The notes under the pieces: model-generated
What the model saw: the letters and a program-made list of their open reading frames with translations, nothing else
The model's database searches: none
Told to the model about the DNA's origin: nothing
Shown: piece after piece, positions 8,676-15,632 of the stretch
Layout: each line of letters starts with the position of its first letter
Numbering within the stretch: position 1 is the stretch's first letter
Assembly: GCF_004745645.1 (NCBI RefSeq)
Contig: NZ_SRMB01000002.1
Coordinates: forward strand, 62,001-126,000
DNA from: Hymenobacter metallicola
GTDB lineage: Bacteria > Bacteroidota > Bacteroidia > Cytophagales > Hymenobacteraceae
Length of the DNA stretch: 64,000 bases
Direction of reading: 5' to 3'
Position numbers and translations under genes: made by a program

Positions 8676-9392
8676 ATGCGCCCAGCCGATACCCGCCACC
8701 GTGGCCCCCACCCCAACGATACCCGATTATTCTCGCCCGAGTGGGTGCCAGTGCTACGGGGCGCCGTGGTAGAGTTGTCTTGGTTGCTGACGCGTGGCTA
8801 CCCACCGGCGGCCACCCTAAAGCTGGTCGGCGACCGGTATGCGCTAACTGAGCGCCAACGCTGGGCGGTGGGCCGCGCCGCCTGTACCGAAGAACAGTAC
8901 GCACGTCGCGCGGCCACGCGGCGGCCGGCTACCAGCCTGGGCGGCCGCCGCGTGGCTATCGACGGCTTTAATTTACTCATCACGCTTGAAACAGCTCTGA
9001 GCGGGGGCATAGTGCTGCGCGGGCGCGACGGGGCCTTGCGCGACCTGTCGAGCATTCACGGCACGTACCGGGCGGTGCAGGAAACCGACCGGGCCATCCG
9101 GCTAGCGGCAGCAGCCTTGCAGCCCCTTGCACCCGGGCCCGTGCGGTGGCTTCTCGATCAGCCAGTATCCAACAGCGGCCGACTGGCAGCCCGCCTGCGC
9201 GAGTTGGGCCTGGAGTTGGGCTTAGAGTGGACGGCGGAAGTAGTCATGAACCCCGACCGGAACCTGGCCGAAACCACCGATATCATCGTTACCTCCGACT
9301 CGGCCGTACTCGACCGCGCCGGCAGCTGGCTCAACTTGGCGGCCCTGGCGCTGGAAGCCGAGCCACCTCGCTGGCTGCTCGATCTGGGGTAA
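8676..9392 (+). CDS. DUF434 family protein
   Basis: A 238-residue soluble protein resembling the DUF434/DUF5616 group, whose function is not known. The N-terminal part (about 15-75) is helical: VLRGAVVELSWLLTRGY, then ALKLVGDRYALTERQRWAVGRAACT. The C-terminal part begins with VAIDGFNLLITLETALSGG and includes RGRDGALRDLSSIHGTYR and IIVTSDSAVLDRAG. The spaced acidic residues (AIDGFN, RDLSS, TSDSAVLD) recall NYN/PIN-type nuclease folds, but this is only a pattern impression. It sits between the urease and urate genes, 283 bp upstream of allB's region and tail-to-tail with puuD (31 bp between stops). ATG 8676 is preferred over a TTG at 8670. Confidence 0.75.
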   Translation: MRPADTRHRGPHPNDTRLFSPEWVPVLRGAVVELSWLLTRGYPPAATLKLVGDRYALTERQRWAVGRAACTEEQYARRAATRRPATSLGGRRVAIDGFNLLITLETALSGGIVLRGRDGALRDLSSIHGTYRAVQETDRAIRLAAAALQPLAPGPVRWLLDQPVSNSGRLAARLRELGLELGLEWTAEVVMNPDRNLAETTDIIVTSDSAVLDRAGSWLNLAALALEAEPPRWLLDLG

Positions 9393-9423
9393 CCAAAATC
9401 CGTCTGCTACTGCGACAAAAGCA

Positions 9424-10833
9424 TTATTTGTTTGGGGCGCCCTGTTCGATCCAGCAGCGGATCAGGTCGCGCTCCTCCTGGGTCATATTGGTTTTGTTGT
9501 TCTGGGGCATCGTTTTGGTGACGACTACGCGCTGCATGATCTTGTCCTGGAGGCGGATAATGTCCTCGGGCGTGTCGTATTTCACCCCGTTCGGCGCCGA
9601 TTTAAACACCTCATCGGTGGGGTTAGACGAGTGGCAGCGCACGCAGCGGTTCTGTACAATGGCGTTGACCTGCGCAATGCTCACGTTGGGCGTGCAGGCG
9701 GCGGCCCCCGTGGAGGCAGCTTGCGGCGGGGCCGACACAAAGGCTACGGCCAGCAGAAACACCACTGAGGCGGGCAGAATCCAGGTGGTGGCCTGCTTTT
9801 TTTCGCGCAGGTTGAGCCAGTGCTTCACCCCGGCCACGCCCAGGGAAATGGCGGCCAGAATCAGCCAGGGCTGGCTGTGGCCGAAGGTGCTGGGGAAGTG
9901 GTTACTGACCATCACAAACAGCACCGGCAGGGTGAAGTAGTTGTTGTGCAGGGAGCGGGTCAGGGCATTTTTGCCCAGGGTCGGGTCCAGGGGCTGGCCC
10001 AGGGTGGCGGCCTTCACCATGGCTTTCTGGGCCGGAATGATGGTAAAGAACACGTTGCCCACCATCAGTGTGCCCAGCATGGCTCCGAAGTGAATGTAGG
10101 CCGCCCGGGCGCTGAACACCTGGCAGTAAAAGAAGGCAAAGCCCACTATCACCAGAAAACCCAGCAGGGAAAAGGCCGTCATATTCTTCACCAGCGGCGA
10201 CTTGCAGAGCAGGTCGTAAATCAGCCAGGCCACGATAAACGAGCCCACGCCAATTGCTACGCCCGTGAGCGGGGCCACGTCGAGCACCTTAGGGTCGAGG
10301 AGCATGGAGCCGGCGTTGAAGTAATAGACCACAAACAGCAGACTGAAGCCCGAAAGCCAGGTGAAGTAGGCCTCGTACTTAAACCAGTGCAGGTCGCGGG
10401 GGATTTCCTTGGGGGCCAGCTTGTACTTTTCGAGGTAGTAGAAGCCCCCGCCGTGCACGGCCCAGAGGTTGCCGGCCAGCTCCTCACGCACGTTGTCGGT
10501 GCGGTTGAGGGCGTTTTCCAGGAAGACGAAGTAGAACGAGGCTCCAATCCAGGCGATGCCGAAGGTGATGTGCATCAGGCGCACCACAATGTTGAGCCAC
10601 TCCATCAGGTGGCCTTCCCAGGGGGTGCCTTTGATGAGAATGTAGAACACGGCCAGCACGTAAATAACCGTCAGCAGAATAAGAAGATAGGAGAAGCCTT
10701 GCATCGTCAGGCCATTTTCTCCTAGCTTACCGCCCCTTTTGTCGACTTTGGCGAAACGTTGCAGGGCATACGTTGCTCCCAGCAACAGCACGAGGCCCAG
10801 CAGGAAGGCAGAAAACAGTAAAATTTGGGTCAT
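9424..10833 (-). CDS. puuD: Membrane-bound urate oxidase with cytochrome c domain (urate hydroxylase)
   Basis: 469 residues with about eight membrane segments and a C-terminal cytochrome c domain, the architecture of PuuD. This enzyme oxidises urate to 5-hydroxyisourate and passes electrons to the respiratory chain rather than directly to O2. Family blocks are EWLNIVVRLMHITFGIAWIG, NLWAVHGGGFYYLEKYKLAP and LHWFKYEAYFTWLSGF. The haem site CVRCH is at 397-401 with a likely axial Met442 (KTMPQNN). The start at 10833 (MTQILLF) puts the first membrane helix at the N-terminus; the frame continues upstream but translates to arginine/proline-rich sequence. It is divergent from allB, which it supplies with substrate through UraH and UraD. 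Confidence 0.92.
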   Translation of the reverse strand: MTQILLFSAFLLGLVLLLGATYALQRFAKVDKRGGKLGENGLTMQGFSYLLILLTVIYVLAVFYILIKGTPWEGHLMEWLNIVVRLMHITFGIAWIGASFYFVFLENALNRTDNVREELAGNLWAVHGGGFYYLEKYKLAPKEIPRDLHWFKYEAYFTWLSGFSLLFVVYYFNAGSMLLDPKVLDVAPLTGVAIGVGSFIVAWLIYDLLCKSPLVKNMTAFSLLGFLVIVGFAFFYCQVFSARAAYIHFGAMLGTLMVGNVFFTIIPAQKAMVKAATLGQPLDPTLGKNALTRSLHNNYFTLPVLFVMVSNHFPSTFGHSQPWLILAAISLGVAGVKHWLNLREKKQATTWILPASVVFLLAVAFVSAPPQAASTGAAACTPNVSIAQVNAIVQNRCVRCHSSNPTDEVFKSAPNGVKYDTPEDIIRLQDKIMQRVVVTKTMPQNNKTNMTQEERDLIRCWIEQGAPNK

Positions 10834-11053
10834 GCAATCAGAAAGCCGGCCGCCGGGGCGAAACCATTGAGAAAGTGGGAGAAATTGGATTTTTCTTTCC
10901 AGCAGACTGCTTTCCGGCAAAAAACAGCTCCAGCACCTCGCTACAGCTGATTTCCGGTCGCATGGCCTTGAGCAGAATACCCGTGCCGCGAGGGGAAAGT
11001 CGTGGAAACCTGGCTTGGAAAAGCCTCCAATTTAAAGAGAAAGTCCCTTCCGT

Positions 11054-12397
11054 ATGCCAGAGGTAGCCATAAAAAGCCAGCGTGTCGTGTTGCCCCAGGG
11101 TGAGCAGCCCGCCGTGGTACTTATCGAAAACGGTCGGATTGCCGAGATTCTGCCGATTGACGCCGTGGTAAACTGCCCCGTGGTAAACGTGCAAAACCGG
11201 GCCGTGCTGCCCGGCGTCATCGACCCGCACGTGCACATCAACGAGCCGGGCCGTACCGAGTGGGAAGGCTTCAATACGGCCACCCGCGCCGCGGTGGCCG
11301 GCGGCCTCACCACGCTGGTAGATATGCCCCTGAACTCGGCCCCGGTCACGACGTCGGTAGCCAATTTCGAGCTTAAGCTGGCCGCTACCCAGGGGCAGTT
11401 ACACACCAACGTAGGTTTCTGGGGCGGCATTGTGCCCGGCAACGCGGCGGAAGTAGAGGGCCTCATTGCCCGGGGCGTGCTGGGTTTCAAAGCCTTCCTG
11501 ACTCACTCCGGCATTGACGATTTCCCGAACGCAACCGAAGACGAGTTACGGCAGATAATGCCTATTCTGGCCCGTCACGGCCTGCCCCTGCTGGTGCACT
11601 GCGAGCTGACCACCGACGACGCGGAGTGGAAGCAGCGCGACCCTCGCTCCTACCAGAACTACCTGGCTTCGCGGCCCAAACACTGGGAAGACGACGCGGT
11701 AAAGCTGATGATCCGGCTGTGCGCGGAATTCCGCTGCCCGGTACATATCGTACACTTATCGTCGGCCAACTCTATTGCGCCCCTTGCCGCGGCCAAGGCC
11801 CAGGGGTTGCCGCTGACGGTGGAAACCGGGCAGCACTACCTGTTTTTCAACGCCGAGGACATTGCCGACGGGCAAACCCAGTTCAAGTGCGCCCCACCGA
11901 TTCGGGAAAAAGCCAATAACGACCAGCTCTGGCGGGCCTTGCAGCAGGGCATCATCGACTTTGTAGCCACCGACCACTCCCCCGCCCCACCCGACCTGAA
12001 GCAGATTGAATCCGGCGACTTCACCACGGCCTGGGGCGGCATTGCCTCCTTGCAGCTGGCGTTGCCGGTGCTCTGGACCGCCGCCCAACAACGGGGCGCT
12101 TCGCTTAACGACTTAGCCACTTGGCTCAGCACCAACCCCGCCAAGCTCATTGGGCAAAGCTCCAGAAAAGGCCAGATTGCCCCGGGCTTCGACGCCGACC
12201 TGCTGGTGCTGGACCCCGAGCAGACGTTTGACGTCACAACCGACCTGATTCAGCACCGGCACAAAGTGTCGCCCTACGTGGGGCAGCAGCTGCGCGGCGT
12301 GGTGGAGCAGACCTGGCTGGCCGGGCAGCTGGTGTATGAGCGGCCGGAGTTTCGGGCCCTGAATCAAGGGCAGCTGCTGCTGAGCCGACCGATGTAG
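11054..12397 (+). CDS. allB: Allantoinase
   Basis: A 447-residue cyclic amidohydrolase that opens allantoin to allantoate. Metal and catalytic residues are visible: His59 and His61 in DPHVHINEPG, the carbamylated Lys146 in LGFKAFLTH, His182 in LLVHCE, His234 in VHIVHLSS and Asp307 in VATDHSP. INEPGRTEWEGF and DMPLNSAP favour allantoinase over dihydroorotase, and the urate-gene context agrees. Its last two codons (ATG TAG, 12392-12397) lie inside the left arm of an inverted-repeat element, so the element supplies the natural stop. Confidence 0.93.
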   Translation: MPEVAIKSQRVVLPQGEQPAVVLIENGRIAEILPIDAVVNCPVVNVQNRAVLPGVIDPHVHINEPGRTEWEGFNTATRAAVAGGLTTLVDMPLNSAPVTTSVANFELKLAATQGQLHTNVGFWGGIVPGNAAEVEGLIARGVLGFKAFLTHSGIDDFPNATEDELRQIMPILARHGLPLLVHCELTTDDAEWKQRDPRSYQNYLASRPKHWEDDAVKLMIRLCAEFRCPVHIVHLSSANSIAPLAAAKAQGLPLTVETGQHYLFFNAEDIADGQTQFKCAPPIREKANNDQLWRALQQGIIDFVATDHSPAPPDLKQIESGDFTTAWGGIASLQLALPVLWTAAQQRGASLNDLATWLSTNPAKLIGQSSRKGQIAPGFDADLLVLDPEQTFDVTTDLIQHRHKVSPYVGQQLRGVVEQTWLAGQLVYERPEFRALNQGQLLLSRPM

Positions 12398-12483
12398 AGG
12401 CACATACTTGCGTTCCCGGCTTGAACGACATCTTCACGCCCCTGCCAAACAACAATTGAGACGCGAGTATGCGTCTCTACATC
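12391..12483. repeat. Inverted-repeat element, GTAGAGACGCATA family, copy 2
   Basis: The left arm GATGTAGAGGCACATACTTG (from 12391) and the right arm, whose reverse complement is GATGTAGAGACGCATACTCG (to 12483), flank about 45 bp. Same termini and size as the element at 5407-5503. It lies between allB and allC within one transcription direction and overlaps the allB stop codon. Confidence 0.8.
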
Positions 12484-12520
12484 GGTCAATATTCACTACA
12501 ACTTAACCCACTCCCACCTA

Positions 12521-13783
12521 GTGGACGACAACTACACTTCAAGGGCCGAGAAAATTCTGCGCCGTATCGAGGCGCTGGCCGCCATTAGCGAAGACCCCCA
12601 GGCCGTGACGCGCACCTTCGGCACCCCGGCTTTCCTGCAGGGCAGCGCCTTAGTCAAATCCTGGATGGACGCGGCCGGGCTGAGCACCCGCGTCGACAGT
12701 GTCGGCAACGTGCGGGGGCGGCTGGTGAGTCGCAACAGCGCGGCCAAGACCTTCGTCATGGCTTCTCACATCGATACGGTGGTCAACGCCGGGAAATACG
12801 ACGGGCCCCTGGGCGTGCTTATGGGTCTGGATTTGCTGGAGCAGCTCGTGCTGGGCCAAACCGAGCTGCCGTTTCACGTCGAGCTCATTGCCTTCAGCGA
12901 CGAGGAAGGTGTGCGGTATCACACCACCTACCTGGGCAGCAAAGTCGTGGCCGGCTCTTTCGACCCCGGCTTGCTGACCAAAACCGATGCTCAGGGTATT
13001 TCCATAACCCAGGCCATTGAAACCATGGGCGGCACGCCCCAACTGCTGGCCGCCGAAGCTATTCCCGCCGACCAGTGGCTGGGCTACTTCGAAACGCATA
13101 TTGAACAGGGCCCGGTGCTGTGGGAAAACCAAATTCCGGTGGCTCTGGTCACAGCCATTGCCGGGCAGCAGCGCGTGGAGCTCACCTGGCAGGGCATGGC
13201 GGGCCACGCCGGCACCGTGCCCATGCACATGCGCCAGGATGCCCTGGCCGGGGCCGCCGAATTTGTACTGGCCGCCGAGCAGTTTGGCGTAACGTATAAG
13301 CACGAGCTGGTAGCCACCGTGGGCAAGCTCGACGTGCGCCACGCGGCCAGCAACGTCATTCCCGGCGAGGTGGTTTGCAGCCTGGATTTGCGCAGCGCCG
13401 ACGCGGCCCGCCTGGCCTCGGCCTACGCCGAGCTGGAGCAAAAAGCGCGCAGCATTGCCCAAAAGCGCAACCTAACGCTGCACTGGAACCTGATTCAGTA
13501 CACGGCTCCGGTCGCCTGCGCCCCGGAAATGAATACCTTGCTCGGCCAGGCTATCCGTGACTCAGGCTACGAGGTAGTGAAGCTGGTGAGCGGGGCCGGG
13601 CACGACGCGGTACCGATTTCGGCCGTTTCGCCGGCTACCATGCTCTTTATCCGCTGCTTTAAGGGCATCAGCCACAACCCGCTCGAAAACGTGGAGCTGG
13701 CCGACGTGGCTGCTGCCGTGCAGGTGGCCGAGCGGTTTTTGCAGCTGCTTTTCTCTCATTACCAAACCACCCCTTCCGAATAG
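12521..13783 (+). CDS. allC: Allantoate amidohydrolase (M20 family)
   Basis: A 420-residue M20-type binuclear metallohydrolase. Metal and dimer motifs are SHIDTVVNAGKYDGPLGV (His and Asp ligands), FSDEEGVRY (catalytic Glu pair), ETHIEQGPVLW, GMAGHAGTVPM in the lid domain and SGAGHDAVPIS. These match allantoate amidohydrolase, which gives (S)-ureidoglycine, CO2 and ammonia. The same fold also serves ureidoglycolate and N-carbamoyl-amino-acid amidohydrolases, so substrate is assigned from context between allB and allE. The start is a GTG at 12521; no ATG occurs near. allE begins 5 bp after its stop. Confidence 0.88.
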   Translation: MDDNYTSRAEKILRRIEALAAISEDPQAVTRTFGTPAFLQGSALVKSWMDAAGLSTRVDSVGNVRGRLVSRNSAAKTFVMASHIDTVVNAGKYDGPLGVLMGLDLLEQLVLGQTELPFHVELIAFSDEEGVRYHTTYLGSKVVAGSFDPGLLTKTDAQGISITQAIETMGGTPQLLAAEAIPADQWLGYFETHIEQGPVLWENQIPVALVTAIAGQQRVELTWQGMAGHAGTVPMHMRQDALAGAAEFVLAAEQFGVTYKHELVATVGKLDVRHAASNVIPGEVVCSLDLRSADAARLASAYAELEQKARSIAQKRNLTLHWNLIQYTAPVACAPEMNTLLGQAIRDSGYEVVKLVSGAGHDAVPISAVSPATMLFIRCFKGISHNPLENVELADVAAAVQVAERFLQLLFSHYQTTPSE

Positions 13784-13788
13784 AACTG

Positions 13789-14535
13789 ATGGAAATTTCT
13801 GCCCTGACCCGCTCCGTGGTTAAGCACAACCACGCCATTATTGCCCCCGACGGCTATATCAACAGCAACGTGCCCGGCTGGACGGGCTGCACGGTCAACG
13901 TCATCATCAACGAGCAGATGGGTGCCCGCCTGGCCCAGACGCTGATTACGCTGCGCGAAGGCGGGGAGCTGAAAGGCCAGACCCAGGCTGCCCAGATTTT
14001 CTTCTACGTGGTGGAAGGCCAGTTGCAAGTCAGCATCGACGGCCAGGAAAAAACCCTGCGCAAGGGCGACTACGTGTACGTGCCGGTGGAGAAGACCTAC
14101 CTGTTTCACAATCCCTCGGAAGGCACGCAGGTGCTGACTTTCCACAAAGTGTACGAGCCGCTGGCGGGGTACGAAACGCCCGGGGTGCTGTTCGGGGCCC
14201 GCGACCTGGCCAAGGCGCCCATCTACATGAACGACGAGGCCCTGCGGATTCAGGAGCTGCTGCCCAATGAGCTGGGCTTCGATATGGCCGTCAACATCTT
14301 CACCTACGACCTAGGTGGCCACCTGCCCATGGTCGAAACCCACATCATGGAGCACGGCCTGCTGTATCTGGAAGGCCAGGCCATCTACGTGCTCGACCAG
14401 CAGTGGTACCCAGTCAAAAAGGGCGACTCTATCTGGATGGCGCCCTACTGCCAGCAGTGGGCCACTACCCTGGGCAAGGAGCCCTCGGTGTACATCTACT
14501 ACAAAAACGTGAACCGCTTCCCTACGGTGCAGTGA
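13789..14535 (+). CDS. allE: (S)-ureidoglycine aminohydrolase (bicupin)
   Basis: A 248-residue bicupin protein that releases ammonia from (S)-ureidoglycine to give (S)-ureidoglycolate. The C-terminal cupin has the Mn-site pattern ETHIMEH (Glu183, His185, His189) with Gln223 in PYCQQW. The N-terminal cupin holds FFYVVEGQLQVSIDG and GDYVYVPVEKTYLFHN without the metal set, as expected. It directly follows allC, and the two enzymes act in consecutive steps; pairing matters because free ureidoglycine decays quickly. Confidence 0.92.
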   Translation: MEISALTRSVVKHNHAIIAPDGYINSNVPGWTGCTVNVIINEQMGARLAQTLITLREGGELKGQTQAAQIFFYVVEGQLQVSIDGQEKTLRKGDYVYVPVEKTYLFHNPSEGTQVLTFHKVYEPLAGYETPGVLFGARDLAKAPIYMNDEALRIQELLPNELGFDMAVNIFTYDLGGHLPMVETHIMEHGLLYLEGQAIYVLDQQWYPVKKGDSIWMAPYCQQWATTLGKEPSVYIYYKNVNRFPTVQ

Positions 14536-14561
14536 GTTGGCGTTTCTTATAGTAAAGTGGT

Positions 14562-14644
14562 CATCCTGAGCAACGCGAAGGACCTTACTACGCTGGCACA
14601 AGTCGTTCAACTAGCATAAGGTCCTTCGCGTTGCTCAGGATGAC
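14562..14644. repeat. Inverted-repeat element, GTCATCCTGAGC family
   Basis: The left arm (14562-14588, starting GTCATCCTGAGCAACGCGAA) and the right arm (to 14644, ending TTGCTCAGGATGAC) are near-perfect complements of about 27 bp around a 30-bp loop. The element occupies the allE-uraD gap inside one operon-like run. Related copies are at 25872-25968 and, degenerate, at 7083-7190. A strong mRNA hairpin is expected. Confidence 0.85.
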
Positions 14645-14683
14645 AGACGTTTTTTAGCGCTCTGTTTGCTGGAATAACTATTC

Positions 14684-15190
14684 ATGACTCTTTCCGAACT
14701 CAACTCTCTCCCTACCCCCTCCCGGGCCGAAGCCCTGGGCAAGTGCTGCGGGGCCACGGCCTGGGTGCAGCAGCTGAACGCCGCCTTCCCGGTAGCCGAC
14801 GCCGACACACTGTTTCAGCAGGCCCACGACATCTGGTACCGCCTCGCGGAAGCCGACTGGCGCGAGGCGTTTACCCACCACCCCAAAATCGGGGATGTAA
14901 ATTCGCTCAAGGAAAAGTTTGCCAGCACCAGCACCTGGGCCGAGGGGGAACAAGGAGCAGTGAAGCAGGCTTCCCAGGCAACCTTAGAAGCCCTGGCGGC
15001 CGGCAATGACGCGTACGAGCAAAAGTTCGGCTACATCTTTATCGTCTGCGCCACGGGCAAGTCGGCCGACGAAATGCTGGCTTTGCTGCAGGCCCGCCTG
15101 CCAAATTCGCCCACGCAGGAAATCCACGTGGCCATGGCCGAACAGGACAAAATTACCCGTATCCGCCTCGAAAAACTCTTAGCCGCATGA
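14684..15190 (+). CDS. uraD: OHCU decarboxylase
   Basis: A 168-residue helical protein matching 2-oxo-4-hydroxy-4-carboxy-5-ureidoimidazoline decarboxylase, which fixes the stereochemistry of (S)-allantoin. The catalytic His66 lies in THHPKIGD, with Glu89-Gln90 (EGEQ) and the C-terminal FGYIFIVCATGKSA block. It overlaps uraH by four bases (ATGA), so the two are translationally coupled, in line with their consecutive reactions after PuuD. Confidence 0.93.
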   Translation: MTLSELNSLPTPSRAEALGKCCGATAWVQQLNAAFPVADADTLFQQAHDIWYRLAEADWREAFTHHPKIGDVNSLKEKFASTSTWAEGEQGAVKQASQATLEALAAGNDAYEQKFGYIFIVCATGKSADEMLALLQARLPNSPTQEIHVAMAEQDKITRIRLEKLLAA

Positions 15191-15528
15191 GCCAGATTAC
15201 CACCCATATCCTGGACACTACCCTGGGCCGCCCGGCCCAGGGCGTCACCATTGCCCTTGCCGGCTTGCTCGAAGGCGACACCTGGCAGGAGCTGGCCCGG
15301 GGCCGCACCAATCAGGATGGCCGCATCCCCGACTTGCTGGCCAAGGACCAGCAGCTGCCGCTGGGCACCTACAAAATGAAGTTTTTCACCCAGGAATACT
15401 TCGAGCAGCACGGCACCACCATCTTCTACCCTTTCGTGGAAATCGTCTTCAACGTGCTGGCCGCCGAGCATTACCACATCCCTTTGCTGCTCAACCCCTT
15501 CGGCTACAGCACCTACCGCGGCTCATGA
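15187..15528 (+). CDS. uraH: 5-hydroxyisourate hydrolase (transthyretin-like)
   Basis: A 113-residue transthyretin-related protein that hydrolyses 5-hydroxyisourate to OHCU. It has the N-terminal HILDTTLGRPAQG, the middle RTNQDGR and the diagnostic C-terminal tetrapeptide YRGS (110-113) after HIPLLLNPFGYS. There is no signal peptide, so it is cytoplasmic. Its start codon lies within the uraD stop region. Confidence 0.95.
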   Translation: MSQITTHILDTTLGRPAQGVTIALAGLLEGDTWQELARGRTNQDGRIPDLLAKDQQLPLGTYKMKFFTQEYFEQHGTTIFYPFVEIVFNVLAAEHYHIPLLLNPFGYSTYRGS

Positions 15529-15553
15529 TTCTTAACCAGCGTTATCCATAACT

Positions 15554-15583
15554 ACGTCATGCCTGGCTTGGGCTCAGCATCAC
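15554..15583. repeat. Possible remnant of a GTCAT...GAC element
   Basis: CGTCATGCC followed after a few bases by GGCTCAGCATCACG has the outer termini of the GTCAT-type inverted repeats but no core. It may be a deletion remnant. The match is short and could be chance. Confidence 0.3.
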
Positions 15584-15632
15584 GGGCAAAACACTCTCCC
15601 CACTCTTCAGAATTCCCGCCTTCTCTTCCCAT

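Noticed and set aside
10838..11236. Minus-strand frame across the puuD-allB gap
   Set aside because: Mostly antisense to allB; the part in the gap shows no recognisable domain.
11054..12397. Dihydroorotase instead of allantoinase
   Set aside because: NEPGRTEWEGF and DMPLNS plus the allC/allE/uraD/uraH neighbours favour allantoinase.
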